Positions 1 to 12,657 of a DNA stretch of 64,000 bases are shown in pieces; within the stretch, counting starts at the first letter, position 1, and each line of letters begins with the position of its first letter. A model generated the notes under the pieces. It saw only the letters and a list, made by a program, of their open reading frames with translations. It was not told the origin of the DNA and ran no database searches. The stretch lies in assembly GCA_026008535.1 (NCBI GenBank), contig BRKX01000002.1, forward strand, positions 30,309,501 to 30,373,500, written 5' to 3'. Origin of the DNA: Perilla frutescens (Eukaryota; Streptophyta; Magnoliopsida; Lamiales; Lamiaceae). The translations under genes and the position numbers were made by a program.

Positions 1-895
1 AGACCAATCCAAGCTGTCTATATAGATAGACTAATGCTGCAGCTCCCCATGCATATTGCCCAAACACCTCAGGGTCCTCAAACAATCTCAAATAATGCGT
101 GTTCACTCGATCACCGCTCTTGTCTGTAAAAATCGTACATCCCACAATATATAACAAGTACGCCTTTGCTGCGTACAATGCAACCCTATCATCAACAGTA
201 GATGCCTGTCTAGCAAAATTATCCAACAACCATTTCAGCTTGATTGAAAAACCAGACCTATCGCTCGCTACAGCTGTGGCTTCACTGGCCGACACCCCCA
301 ATAGACGACGGACAACTGGTTGTCCTACAGCTACATCATCACCAATAAATTGGATCGGAGTCCCTTCTGATCCTTAGCCCAGTAAGATAGAACACATCAT
401 CTAAGGTGATGGTCATCTTACCGAAAGGAAGATGGAATGTGTTTGTCTCTGGATGCCACCGCTCAACAAATGCTGAAATAAGATTTATGTTCGGGAATTT
501 GTACGATAATTTTCTCAGATGAAGAAGTCCAGATCACCTAATTATATCCTTCCAGCTATCACTACTTGTATCACACTTCCATTTGAGAATTTTAGCAGTA
601 AGACAATAGCATTTGAGAACATCTTTCTCTACCCTCCCAGATAGCAGCAACCACATGTATTTTGAAATGGATCAATACCGAGTTATCAATTGGCCCTCCT
701 GGGAATGATGCTCTAAGCAACTCATCGTGGTCATGATTATCATTGGCTCCATCATCATGATTATCATCTCGACCATCTCTGTCATTAACTTCTTGATTTT
801 CTACCTTTTCTCGTACAACTCGAGATGCTTCATTACGTTCATGGATATTTTATCGCCTTGCAGATGCTGTGGGCCTTCTCCGAGAATCTACATAT
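1..895 (-). pseudogene. Plant mobile domain (MAIN-like / PMD) gene fragment, frameshifted
   Basis: Read on the minus strand, this stretch gives the plant mobile domain found in MAIN-like proteins and in gene-carrying Mutator-like transposons. Visible blocks in order are an acidic linker rich in D, N and H (about 780-720), RASFPGGPIDNS and KIHVVAAIWEG (about 720-640), LPFGKMTITLDDVFYLTGL (about 435-380), then TPIQFIGDDVAVGQPVVRRL and on through KSGDRVNTHYLRLFEDP to the window edge. At least two frame changes are needed to read it: one just after the AIWEG block and one near 370-375 between LTGL and TPIQF. A stop also lies in the linker near 850. The gene continues past base 1. I infer a decayed transposon-derived gene rather than a working MAIN homologue; the family match itself is clear by eye. 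Confidence 0.75.
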
Positions 896-896
896 C

Positions 897-1370
897 AAAT
901 ATTAATAATTTACATACAATCCCAACAAAAAACAACATTCAACAACATCTTTATGAACAACCTGGGACAGGTTCAAAAATATGTTTTTGTTTTTGAATCA
1001 CTCTGTTTCTATTCAAAAACATATTTATGAAACAACCTAAACTAGCAGTATACGAATGACATCCTAAATCAAATTCATAAACATGTTTTTGGATCACACT
1101 GTTTCCATTCAAAAACATGTTTATGAATCAACCAAAAACAGCAGTATACTTATGGATCACATTCAACATCGTTTTTATGAACCACACTATTTCCTATTCA
1201 AAGACATGTTTTTGAATCACACTATTTCTATTCAAAACATGTTTATGATCCACATAAAACAGTTGTATGCGCATCACATTCAACATCTAAAGCTGATTCA
1301 AAAACATGTTTTTGAATCACACTATTTATATTCAAATACATGTTTATGAACCTCGAAATCAAACAGCGAG
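897..1370. repeat. Degenerate tandem repeat of about 120 bp around CAAAAACATGTTT
   Basis: About four imperfect copies of a unit follow one another, each holding TTCAAAAACATGTTTATGA or a close variant, then AGCAGTATAC or a variant, then a block like TCACATTCAACATC. Copies begin near 1010, 1100, 1210 and 1290. The open frames on the plus strand here are produced by the repeat and are not credible genes. Confidence 0.6.
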
Positions 1371-2000
1371 AATAATGAACAGCTCGACATTACGATTGGG
1401 AGAAAAACAAATCGATAATACTTGTTTAAGATTCAAATTAATTCATCCAAAAGTTCATGAGATTTCATCTTTGAAACATATTACATAAATTTAAACTAAC
1501 AAATTGTCACAAAATTCACATAAAATCAAAAAATTACATAAAATCCTAGAACCATGAAAGAGGAATGAAAATACTTACAAACTTGTTGTATTAGCTCCAT
1601 AGTTCATGGGCTTTCAGTATTTTGAAGATTGAAGTTCGATCTTCTTGAGTATGCTTCGATTTTGGCTCTTGTTCTTCTTCTTGATAGTCTTGTTTGCGTT
1701 CCAGATTTCAGAGTGAATAGAGAAGAGAGACCGATTTTTTTATGTTTGGATATCTATCTATTATTTTGTTTTAAATTCAAGTAAATGCTAGATTTTAATT
1801 TTTTTAACTTAAAGGATATAATTGTCTTTTTGTGTAGTGTGTAAAGTAAAAATTAAAAAAAAACTATTTTTGTGGTGTGAAAGTAAATGTGGTGTGTAAA
1901 GTAAAACTAGTGGGGCATTTAGAAACACCTATTAATTTATTTTCTATCCTCAATTTCTCAATTTATTTTATCTTTTTATTAAAAGAATTAATATATATAT
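1371..2000. other. AT-rich flank without a recognisable gene
   Basis: I see no coding signal here. Read on the minus strand, 1560-1720 is a pyrimidine/purine-biased stretch that could be the 5' leader of the broken mobile-domain gene; this is a guess. A short AT run (about 1990-2010) ends the region. Confidence 0.4.
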
Positions 2001-2010
2001 ATATATATAT

Positions 2011-2190
2011 AGGTGGGTAGCTCGCCCCGCCACGGGCTTTACCCGCCAAAGCCCGCACCGTCACGGGCTTACCCGTTAAAGCCCGCCAGATAAACGGGCC
2101 TCAAAATTAAAACCCTACCTGCCTAAAAAATTACTAGGGGCGGGCTAACCCAACGGGCCTAGCCCGTTTTGACGGGTCTAATGTTTATAT
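2011..2190. repeat. GC-rich repeat of alternating GGGC/GCCCG blocks
   Basis: This island of high GC in AT-rich DNA is made of repeated ACGGGC, AGCCCG and ACCCG words in both orientations. Such blocks are common near the ends of plant DNA transposons. A shorter stretch of the same type lies at 37080-37140. I could not find a matched second terminus, so the superfamily is undecided. Confidence 0.5.
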
Positions 2191-2399
2191 TTAAATATTA
2201 AAATAGTATGATTGATATTAATATTTCAATTTAATTGTTCGCTACGACTAATTTTCCAATTTAATTATAGGCCTATGATTAAGTTGAAATATTAGTCGTA
2301 GGCCAATTGTTTCAATTATTTATTTTAATTTATAATCAAGCGGGATTGATTTTTTTATTAAATTATTGTTAGATTAATTAGATTAGACGGTCGCGGTAG

Positions 2400-2690
2400 A
2401 GACTTAGGTCATCTATGATGGTCTATGTTAGGTCGGCAGTACTTCAGGTGATTAGATCGACATTATCAAAGATCAGTGGTGATGATGCGGTCCAGATGTT
2501 TAGATCCGTGTGTTTCGAATACTTTTTGGACTTCAGAGGTGGTGATGTCCAGAAGAAGACCATTCAGGCCTTGATGGCTTAGGAGGTACGTGTGCCGGAT
2601 GTTGCATTGGAGGCACGAGAATATAGATTCCACATTGGTCGATCAGAGCTCCCCACATTGACATGTACATGTTATTGCAGAGAGCGGTAG
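2400..2690 (+). pseudogene. DUF1985-like fragment of a MULE-carried gene
   Basis: The plus strand reads AVQMFRSVCFEYFLDF, then QKKTIQALMA, a stop, VRVPDVALEAREYRFHIG and RSELPTL. The pattern of FRxxCFxxFLD followed by a short I..L segment and FHIGxxEL is that of the DUF1985 domain often found beside Ulp1-type proteases in Mutator-like transposons. It is interrupted by a stop and has no further domain, so it is a relic. The family call rests on pattern memory and is moderate. Confidence 0.4.
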
Positions 2691-2816
2691 GATTTTAAGT
2701 TTTTTCTTAATTTAATATATAAATTTTGTTTGTGTTAATGCTAACGACACTATGAATTTGATACAGCTAGAGGTGGCTTCTTTGATGCCATTACCGGATG
2801 AGATAATGACAACCTA

Positions 2817-3200
2817 CTACCAGAGCATGCAGTAGGGCAACGTGCTTGGAGTGATGTATGTTCCTACTAGGAAGGGGAACAAGAAGAAGATGCTTGCGAA
2901 CGTAGTATCTTGTTGTTCTACCGATGCTGCGACGACGGTGGGCTCATCCCACCGGCAGGTGAGGGCCCTGATCAATCTGCCGTTGTTGGTGTTGGTCATG
3001 CAAAACAACTGATACTCCATCGTGCTCGGACCAATCTGTAACAACTTGTGGATCTCTCTCACTAGTGAGCTAAAACACAACTTATCGATTGACATCACCA
3101 CAAGCTGCTCGTCACCGTCTACATATTCCGATATCTCCCACCGACCACTATGGCGTACAATAACATGTCGTCGTACCATCTGCATTTTAAACATAAACAT
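2817..3200 (-). pseudogene. Mutator-like transposase N-terminal fragment
   Basis: A 127-codon minus-strand frame begins with a hydrophobic/basic segment containing VRRHVIVRHSGRWE, followed by a stretch ending in LVREIHKLLQIGPSTMEYQL. This matches the N-terminal PB1-like part of plant MuDR/MULE transposases, where a Y/H-x-G-x-W strand is followed by a helix of type LxxKIHxxxxI. The zinc finger and catalytic core are absent downstream, so this is a truncated relic. It lies next to the DUF1985-like piece on the other strand, as in larger MULEs. Confidence 0.5.
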
Positions 3201-4650
3201 AAGATTACTTCAAATAAACATACGATTAATTTAATATATCGTATGATTAATATCATAAGCATACAATTTATTTATCAAAAGAATACGTAGGCATACGGTT
3301 AATACTAAGGCATACGATTCATTTTAAACACACATGATTAATGCAAAGAGGCCTATGATTATTGCAAAGAGATATATGATTGATTTATTAAATACCTAAT
3401 AGCATACAATTGATCTATTAAAAAAAATCGCATGCATACGATTATTTCAAAAATAAAAATCTTACAAATAGCCTACCATCAATTCAATTAAAAAAAACCG
3501 ATGCATAAATTTACTATATCATACGAATAATTTATTTTTTTATAAAATTATGCATATGATTGTTTATTTTTAAAAATGATATTTAATCAAGGGTTACAAT
3601 TAAAAATGATATGTATTCAATGCTTATGATTAATTCAACTATTATATTAATTTTTTTTCATAAGATTAATTTCTCATATGATTAACATTAAGTGTACCTA
3701 CGATTTATTTAGGTCTTCATATGATGAAGTTTATGTGCCTACGATTAATTTCGGAATAACTTCTTCAATCTAATATATTTCTACTAAATGTAACCTTAAT
3801 TTTATTATGCTTTTAATTGAAATGTAAATTTCAAAATTTAACCGTAAGAAATATACTTTAGAAAACATACCTTTAAAGATCAAAGACTCTTCTTTGCTTT
3901 CATCTCGTCTTGCTCACCTTTCACTTTCACCTTGCTCAACGTTTTCTGCTTAGATATATAATCTAAGTTTTTGGATCTAATTTTCTAGTGCGACGATTCT
4001 CATCGTATGTTAATGTCTATTTATTTACAAATTTTTACCTACCTTTCTTACACAACAATAAATGCATTAAATAAAAATAAATTAATTTTGGTCAATACCA
4101 CATCTACCTTATGTTTCTCTTACATAAGCAGTACATGCATTGAATATTTGAATTGGATAAGTAATTGTAAGTCCAATCCTTAATAGTAAAAGTTCACTTA
4201 AAATAGTAGGCCTTAATCTTTGATGCGAACAAATAATCATGAGCCTTAATTAACAATTAATCGTAAGTCATTTAATTCATATAAATCAATCGCATGCTAA
4301 CAAATAATCGTATACGTTCAAATTAATCATATATATATATATATATATATCTCAATCATATGGTAATTAAACAATCGTAAGTTATTTTTTTATCACTATT
4401 TACTAATTAAATAATCGTATGCTAATTAATAATTGTATGCTAATTAAAAATATCAGTCCTATGCTAATTAAATGTCAATCGTATGCTAATTAAAAATATC
4501 AATTATCATATGCTAATTAAATACCAATCATATACTAATTAATAATACCAATAGTATGATAATCGTATTTCAATCGTATGCTAATTAATAATCGTATGTT
4601 AATTAAATAATCGTATATTAATTAAATAATTGAATGCTAATTTAAACTCG
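3201..4650. repeat. AT-rich short tandem repeats around ATCGTATGCTAATTAA
   Basis: From about 3220 the words ATACGATTAA or ATATGATTAA recur loosely. From about 4240 to 4640 they tighten into a tandem array of units near 20-25 bp of the type TAATCGTATGCTAATTAA. An AT dinucleotide run lies at about 4327-4350. The minus-strand open frame at 4599-4826 lies partly in this low-complexity DNA and looks random. Confidence 0.55.
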
Positions 4651-4919
4651 TAAACATAAGCTATGAATATTTCATAATTTATGATACAACTGGAGTCACA
4701 CACACACACATATATATTTGTTGTGTAGTGAGTAATAAATGTCAATGTACACTTACATAATGATTGAGTATGGAGATCAAGTGTATCATAAGGGTATTTG
4801 AGACATTTACACTCCAAATTGTCCAAATAATTCCCTATTCTTAAAAGTTTTTTTTTCCCAATCCCTATTTACTTTTGCCTATATCTATCTATTTATACAT
4901 TTTTTTTGTTTTATTTTTT

Positions 4920-5600
4920 TACTTTTTTCTTCAAAAATTATAAATCCTAAAATGAAAGTAATTTAATTATTTTTGTCCGGCAACTCATGCACGCTGCGCC
5001 CGATAATTAATTTTTTTGAAATAAATATATCCTAAAATGTAATTAGTGAACCCTAAAATTAAAGCGATTTAATTTAAAATTTTTAAATTAATTTATTTTT
5101 TTATACGTTGTTTCGCACAGTGCACTCGCCTGACACTAACACGTGAGCTCGTGCACTACACTCAAAAACTTTATATCCTAAAATGAAAGTAATTTAATTA
5201 TTTTTATCCGCACGACTCCGCGCGGTGAGAGTGCACTGCGCTCATTAATTAATTTTTTCAAAATAAATATATCCTAAAATGCAATTAGTGAATTCTCATG
5301 TGTGAGCTAGTGCACTGTGCTCAATAATTAATTTTTTTGAAATAAATATTTACTCTAAAATAGAATAAGTGAAGCCTAAAATTAAAGTGAATTAATTTAT
5401 TTTTTTATCCGACATCTCGCGTAATGCACTCTTCGGAAGCTAACGTGTGGTCTAGTACATTGTGCTCTATAATTAATATTTTCAAATTAAATATTAGTCC
5501 TAATTAAGATTACTGTCCCAAAATAAAAATAAAAACAATCTAAAAACCCGAATAAAACCTAAAAAAACTATATAAAATAAAATAAAAAAACTATAAAAAA
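4920..5600. repeat. Dispersed repeat family, three loose tandem units
   Basis: Units of about 170-180 bp repeat here. Each has TATATCCTAAAATG or similar, AATTAGTGAACCCTAAAATT, and a GC-rich piece with GTGCACTGCGCTC-like words. Related sequence occurs at 50500-50990 and 55850-56240, so this is a dispersed family. No protein match was seen. Confidence 0.55.
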
Positions 5601-6234
5601 TAAAATAAAAAAACACTTAACTTTGAAGAAAATAAAACACTCTAAACCTCTAAACTATAAACATTAATTATGATGGAATAAATTCTAATTTGAATTAAAT
5701 AAACGCATTAAAAACAATTAGCAGACCCTGTATTTTTAAGAATACGAGTTATACTCTTTTGACAATTTTAATGAATTTGACCTGTTGCACTAAATAACTC
5801 AGTACACCACATCCACATGTACTGAAAAATTGGTGATAATTAAATAAAAACTCATCATGTGATTAGCGATCAATAACTATGAATATTTGTATTTTATTTT
5901 AATATAAATAGTTATCGTGTAGGTAACACTCGATTTGAATTTTCGGTAAGTATGAAATTAAATATTTAAATGGTACATTGTTGTGTGATGACATGCGATT
6001 GTGAATAAGTGTTAAAATTCTAAACGGATTTTTAAGTGAGAAAACAAGCATATACATATTATTTTATTTAAAATAAAAAAAGAGTGTTTGATCTCTCTCT
6101 TTCTACACACACTGACACAGACATGTATATATGAACACAATGTTTTTTGTTAAAAAACACAATTTAATTTAGAAGTAGAGATTTATGCATTTTTGCGCGC
6201 GCGCACACATATAGGCGTGGGTTTCACACATATA
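5601..6234. other. AT-rich intergenic DNA
   Basis: No gene, RNA or clear element was seen. A short alternating purine-pyrimidine run (GCGCGCGCACACA near 6197) and a duplicated ACACATATAGGCGTGGGTTT block (6205-6245) lie at the right edge. Confidence 0.4.
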
Positions 6235-7364
6235 GGCGTGGGTTTAAATAATAATCAATCCCCCAATGAGAATTTAGGAACCAATTAAATTCAAGTATTT
6301 TGATGACATGACGGATAAAAAGGCGGTGACATAATTGTAAATATGAAAAATTCGAAATATAAAGGGTATTTCCAGATTTTTTTATAAAGTGATGTCATCA
6401 TTTTTTAAAAAATTCTTAAAAATTTTAAATAATCATATCTTACTCTTTTTTTATCCAAGTTACGCAAAAAATATATCAAATTAAAGATTTTTTTTCATGC
6501 TCTTTCATTTCAAATCATAGTGCATATGTTTATTTGAGTAAAAATTGATGAGATATACAAAAAAAAAAATTCACGTATATTCAATTCTAACTGTAGATAT
6601 TGCTAATATGATATCACAATATTGCTCATATCTTGTGTTTATGTTGCTAATATGAAATATTTTATGCACCACTTTGAACGTCAAGTTGCTTTCATGAAAA
6701 AATAGTTAAAATATGAGCTATATATAGTTAAGTTCATAAATAATTATAACTTTATCAATACTTAATATTGTTTTAAAAATTTGTAATATTTGAGAATTTA
6801 AGTTATACTAGCAAATAATTATTCACATATTAGCAATATGTTACTAACATATTAGCAAATTATTAGTCACATATTAGCAGTATGTATATTTCTAACATAT
6901 TAACAATATGTTGTATGTATGAATGATGTTACACATGTTACACAAGATTATTTTAAATGTGGTCCAATATTATATGTGTGATGTTTAATACGTGTTAATT
7001 TAATATTATGATCTTGTCAAGTTAACAATATGAATCTATCTCATGTTAGCAACAAAATCTCTTGATGTTAGCAACCTATATATATATATATATATCATGT
7101 TATCATATTAATACAATGTCAGAAAAGACAACGATTTTAAAGTGTTGTCTATTTAATTCCGGGAATTGGGCCTAAAATCCAAAAAACATAACAAAATTTC
7201 TAAATTAAGAAAATAACCCCGCCTTCATTAAGTTCTCAAATATTACAAGTTTGCTACCTTACTTTGACTAAAATATTGACTAAATTGTGGCCATTACATC
7301 TAATCAAATCTAAAGTTATGATTAATTTCTAAATTTTCATGGGGGATTGAGTTCCTATTTGATC

Positions 7365-7365
<1 letters not shown>
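6235..7365. mobile_element. Non-autonomous element with imperfect terminal inverted repeats
   Basis: The left end has CAATCCCCCAATGAGAATTT followed by AGGAACC. The right end, read in reverse complement, has AGGAACTCAATCCCCCATG. The interior is AT-rich and repeats GCTAATATG/AGCAATATG words, as does the element at 51677-52869. Both also share a stretch close to AAGTGATGACATCA. I infer two members of one non-coding family; the superfamily is not clear, and no target duplication was identified. Confidence 0.45.

Positions 7366-7366
<1 letters not shown>

Positions 7367-7452
<86 letters not shown>
7367..7452. repeat. Compound microsatellite (CT)n(AT)n
   Basis: About 24 CT units are followed directly by about 18 AT units. 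The run sits against the right end of the inverted-repeat element. Confidence 0.95.
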
Positions 7453-7453
<1 letters not shown>

Positions 7454-9160
7454 GAGGACAATCATTTTTTAATCCAAACCCTGAAAAAGTTAAGACCCTA
7501 TATCTATTATTCATTTTGCTTCATTATACGTCACAACAGGAAAGACTAAAGAGTGATATGTAATCCAAAAAACAATTATTAAGAATATTAGACCGAACTA
7601 ACCTTCATCATGCTATTTTTTTTTTGGAAGAATTCATCATGCGAATTTAAACCTTATTACAAAGCACTCTCAAAATATACGGTAACAAACTACTTAATCT
7701 ACAATTATATAATAAATAATGTCACACACAATATAGAGTATTGGAAATATATTATTCTATGTATAAAGTAAATTAACTTCATGAAAATATTGCACGTCCT
7801 ATGTTTTTCATGTATAATCACACTGAAAAACAATCTACATCTAGTTTGATAGCTGGAAATTATATTCAAATTTTATAATAATTTCTTAACTTTATAAGTC
7901 ATTTTCATCATTTAAATACGTATATTGTTTTCACATCACCTAAAAAAATAAAGAATATAACATAATTCAAATAGGTTAATACCAGTATAATAATAATTAA
8001 AAAAAAAAACTATTTGTATGACTATCCACATAAGTGACATTCATCTAATCCAATCTTCAAATAAAATATTAATCTCTCTCTCTTCCACATCCACAATCCC
8101 CAATATTTTAAAATTATTTTAAAATTTGCACTCCATTAGTGATAGTCATCCAACCCGACAATCTATTAAAATATTAAATTTTCTTTCTTCCAATTTACAT
8201 AAAATATTTATAATTTTATTTTTAAAATAACATATTATCAATAATAATTTTTACTATATTAAAAAAATCACAATTAATTTATTAGATATATTTTTTAAAT
8301 TCATAATTAAAAAAATACCCGTACAATTATAAATTCATAATTTACTTGACAACAAAATGAAAATTAAAAAAGTTAAAATGAAGAAGAAATATGAGATTGA
8401 GAATTTGGTGAAATAAGATATGTGAGAATAAGAGAGTTTAGTTGTTTGTAAAAATATACCAATATTAGGCTCTATTTATAGAGAAAAAACAACTATGAAT
8501 GTTGATATATTTTTTTATTTTTTAGTTTTGATAATTATATAAATTATTTAAATTTTAAATTAATATATATAAAATTAAGTGACACCCAATTAGAGAGTGT
8601 CACGTGTCTTTCAATTTGAGACCAACCTTAGATCGTTGAAATATTTGGCATTTGGATGTCACCGCCGTGAGTGGTCTAAAGGACCCACTAACCAAACAAA
8701 AAACCGAGTTTTCTACAGCCACGTCGTTGAAGAACTCTTCGTTCATAAGATTACCAAAATACAAGTTATTGTTGGTAATTCAATGTGAAGTGTGTATTAT
8801 ATTACACGATAGGGTCGAAGCGCACCAACGGGTAGCGGCTCTGAGTCTCTCCTGGTAGCTCACATGAACAATCAAATACACTATTCATTTACTCCTATGT
8901 AGCTTACAGAACAGCCACCACAATCACATGCATTTTAAGTATAAATCTGGACAATGGGGCCAGAATAACAAATCCAATGTCAAACCCTAGGATAAAAACA
9001 ACACATGTAGGAATCCCAATAACTAACTTTGCCAGTAAAACAAAAGCTTCACAACCTAGTTACATATTTGGTTTATACACACTGCTGGAGCCTAAGCATA
9101 GTCTTCAACTTGATAATATATACCAACCCCATCTGCTGTTTAACAGGCAACAAGCTGTTC
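7453..9160. other. AT-rich intergenic DNA and likely 3' UTR
   Basis: I see no gene. The last 200-300 bases before 9161 are less AT-rich and probably hold the 3' untranslated end of the minus-strand membrane-protein gene. Small open frames at 8597-8858 and 8977-9211 lack any recognisable motif. Confidence 0.4.
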
Positions 9161-11134
9161 TCATCTTATAGTCATCGCAGGCCAGGTTGTCATGCCAATA
9201 GCAGGCAGTGAGGGACGAACTACAGGTACACGTTTCACAACTGAGAATGCTTCGTTCAGACGAGCTGCACGACTCATGACCTGGGATACCTTCTGCACAT
9301 TACCAATGATACCAAACACACATAAAATGTATATATGCTGTACCCCTGTGAACATATTTAAATACACGAGAAACAAAATATGGCATATTCCATTCTCTGT
9401 GTAAAAATGGACAATGCATTTGCTCATACGCAAAGGGCTTTTTTGAACATAGTAGAATCAATATTGTAAACCTTGCAACACTAAAAATCTACATTAGATA
9501 ACATACATGAAATCATCAAAATATATGATGCGCACAGCACTAATAGATTGCCAACAAGGAATGAAATATGATATCTGAATTAGCAAGCCAAAAGTTAACT
9601 AGGTGACATCCAAATGCTTGAAAAGCCTAGATGGTTACTATAGCCAATGGAAAGCATAAGAGTATTTTAATAAAATATGCTAAGCCAGGTGAGAAAGCAT
9701 CCAATTTTTTTAAAAACATAGCTAGCTACTGTAGCCAATGGAGCCGAAGAGGATCTAAGATAAAATATGTTAAGTAGTAGGCTGAGAGAGCATCCAAATT
9801 CTTAAAATACAATGTTGGAATCCAGTTGAGGATAATTAATTGTTTGGCATTGAAAAACCATTCAGACCAGGCATCTTTACGAATGTGATTTTCTTCGTAA
9901 GAGAGATTAACTTTATGGTTAAAAATATTCAGTTCGTAGATGACTCCATTGTAAAACTGACCCATACTCATCAACATACACCTAACCAACTTGTAAAACA
10001 AAAATTCATCAAATAACTCTGCGTAGCTAAAAGTGCATCTAATCATTATAACAGACACAATACACCAATCACCAAATAACATACACCTCACATAACCAGG
10101 ACTCAACTGCAAGTCTTGACAAGAGATAGTGTTGTGATGGGCAGAAAAGAGAAGAGGAAGGAAGTGATGCAACAGAAAACAGCCCAAATCAACAATCACT
10201 TAAAACATACTTGGGTATCAATCTTGTAGAGTTTATAAGCTCCCAATACAGCTTATAGATGCATCTTAGTAGAGGTAATGGGATATCCTAAAGTATAACT
10301 AGCTAGCATTAAGTTGTTGAAGCAAGTTACTAGGCAAACAAACACCCTTCCAATCAGAAAGTCGGTCCTGCTTTCAGAGAGACATTCAATTTTTTAGGAA
10401 ATAAAGTCATTGCAGAAGCTGAGATTCTCCAAATAAGGCAGTTGACATGATTGATACAATAAGAAAAGAGCAAGATAAATAAAAAAAGAGTGATTGACCT
10501 TATCATCAACAGCAACCTTAATCTGCAGTCCCCTAGTCTTCTTCTTCATCTTGTACAACCTGCGGCCCAAAATGACGAATCCCATGACAGCGGCGGCCAC
10601 AGAGACTGTCCATACTGGACTCATTCGAAACACAAAGTATTTCAGAAACTCCATAGGCATCTTCCACCACACCACACCTATCTTATCAATCTCATTCCCA
10701 TCATCGGAGGGACTAAAATTGGCAGAATCCACCACTTCAGTAGTACTAGAGTCTGAACAAAGATTCCCCAATTCCACCGCTCTATCCCCCTTTACATCAA
10801 CATCAACTGCTATTTCGCTTTGTTTCTCCGTTTGATTTGTAAGTAGGAAATCAGTGAAGTTGTTGTCGCTGCTGGAATCAGACCAGAAGTCAGTGGATTC
10901 CTTGTTGAGGTAGCGAGTGGGATTCTCCTCCAACCCTGGATCAATCCAACTGGGATTATCGGAGACGGCCGACTTGCTATCATCCAAATCCTGCCCATAT
11001 CGTTTCACAGAGTCTAACGAGAAATAATCTGCGTGAATTAACCCAATTTCGTCCAACGACTCAGCGGAAACTGATTCCGAATCAGAATTCTTGTGCTGGA
11101 GCACCTCCCAATCATCAAACTCAACATCAGCCAT
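9161..11134 (-). CDS. Single-span membrane protein with N-terminal ATG8-interacting-like motif
   Basis: Two exons on the minus strand, 11134-10499 and 9292-9161, join across a GT-AG intron to give 255 aa. The start is the ATG at 11134 (MADVEFDDWEVLQ); the open frame runs further upstream, but only to a TTG. The first 165 residues are acidic and Ser/Asp-rich, as in a disordered region. A hydrophobic span lies at about 172-191 (VWTVSVAAAVMGFVILG), followed by a basic RRLYKMKKKTR patch, and exon 2 encodes a conserved-looking tail with MSRAARLNEAFSVVKRVP. W9-E-V-L12 with D7 and D8 in front fits an ATG8-interacting motif. Known plant ATG8-interacting (ATI) proteins share this layout of N-terminal motif plus one C-terminal membrane span. 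Family membership is inferred; the gene model is well supported by the splice sites and frame. Confidence 0.8.
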
Positions 11135-11289
11135 CGAGAGAGGAGAGGGTGTTTGGGTGTAAAGTAAAATTAAAGGACGATGCAATTGCAATTGCAACTG
11201 CAACTGGGAATTGGGGCCAACAATCCAAAAGTTAGTTGTTGATGATGATGATGATTCCTGATTGTCCAAATCCAAATCCAAATCCAACG

Positions 11290-12600
11290 GACGTTACGCT
11301 TAGAGGCCATTCCTTTTCATTTTCCAACATAGAAATGAAAAAAAAATTATAATAATATCTATTTGAAGTCAGAGAGAAGTTCAGATCTAACAACTCTCAA
11401 TACCGGATCAAAATATTAATTTGGTGCAAATTTTCACTTCACTTATGTTCTAAATTGGTTCTGATACTCTATATCAATTCATTAATTGTTTTATTATTTA
11501 AAATAACTATTAAATAAATTATCTAATATATTTAATTAATTTATAAAATATTATATAATTAATTACTGAATTGTGAAACACATTGTTATTTAAATTATAA
11601 GACATAATGATTATTTTTTAAAAAATATTCTTATATGATGTAATATTTAATACGAATGATTGGAATTGGTAAAAAATATAAAATAAAAATGGTATTGTGC
11701 ATTAGAATTGCTCTATAACGTATTTATAACAAAATGATAGAAGATATATGAATTTAAATGGGAGATTGAGATTCCACAAAAGATTTAACAAAGTCAGCTA
11801 CTACATGCACTATTAATTTTATTCTTTGCACTATAAAAAAAAGGAAAAAATAATAATTCTGAAATTACTTAAATACAATTTAATTGTTTGTCTATACTAC
11901 TAAAATTACTCAATGCCACACAAATTAAAAGGAAAAAGTTAGAGTGGTTCGAAAATAAAATTTGGAACTCACCATATTTGTTCATGATTTCTAAATAGAG
12001 TCTCGTTCGAAAATTGATTTTTGAACAAATATGGTGTGTTCGAAAATTGATTCTTGAAGAAACATGGTGTGTTCGAAAATTCATTCTTGAACGGACTCCA
12101 TGAATTTTTATTTAAGTGTCGTTCGAAAATAGGCTTTCAAACATATCCAAACTGTCCGAAAATACCAATTCGAACAAAGACGGAATATGGAAACAAATAA
12201 TCCAATCATAAAATATTTCGGATTAAAATACATTGTTGTTGACGGTGGAAACATTCACCAAAGAAAAATATATCTACGGTGAGTTTGATGCATGTTGTCG
12301 CCGATGACTGTCCCAGAGAAGGTGACAAATATGTCGAGAAAAAGAGTGATTGAAATCTGATTTTTTATTTATCTTTTATAAAAAAAAAGCTAAATTTATA
12401 ATTAATAAAATAAAATAAAAAATAATTTTTGGTGAAAAAAGAAAAAAATAGAATGCAAATAGAATTGCCCTTTAACAAAATGATAGAAGAGGTATGAATT
12501 TAAAAAAGAGATAGATATTCCAAAAAAAAAAGAAATACAATTAGTAATTTAATTAGGGGTAGCGCAGTCCTAAATATAATAGTTTAATGAAATAAAATAA
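11290..12600. other. Intergenic region between divergent genes, with direct and tandem repeats
   Basis: This is the shared upstream region of the minus-strand membrane-protein gene and the plus-strand AK-HSDH gene. A stretch of about 80 bp occurs twice in direct orientation (about 11701-11785 and 12448-12525), with AACAAAATGATAGAAGA in both. Between them, at 12003-12105, a 33-bp unit beginning GTTCGAAAATTGATT repeats about three times. I did not identify a convincing TATA box for either gene. Confidence 0.5.
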
Positions 12601-12657
12601 AAGCCGTCAGCGAGTTGCGATTGTGAGGGAGGTGGTGGTGGTGCAGCAGCAGCAGCC

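Noticed and set aside
10490..10835. Plus-strand open frames opposite the membrane-protein exon
   Set aside because: They are antisense shadows of exon 1 with no recognisable domain.
11135..11287. Upstream extension of the membrane-protein gene (LDLDLDLDNQESS...)
   Set aside because: The frame is open to 11287, but it contains no ATG before 11134; the apparent start is a TTG. The first ATG gives a compact protein with the DDWEVL motif near its start.
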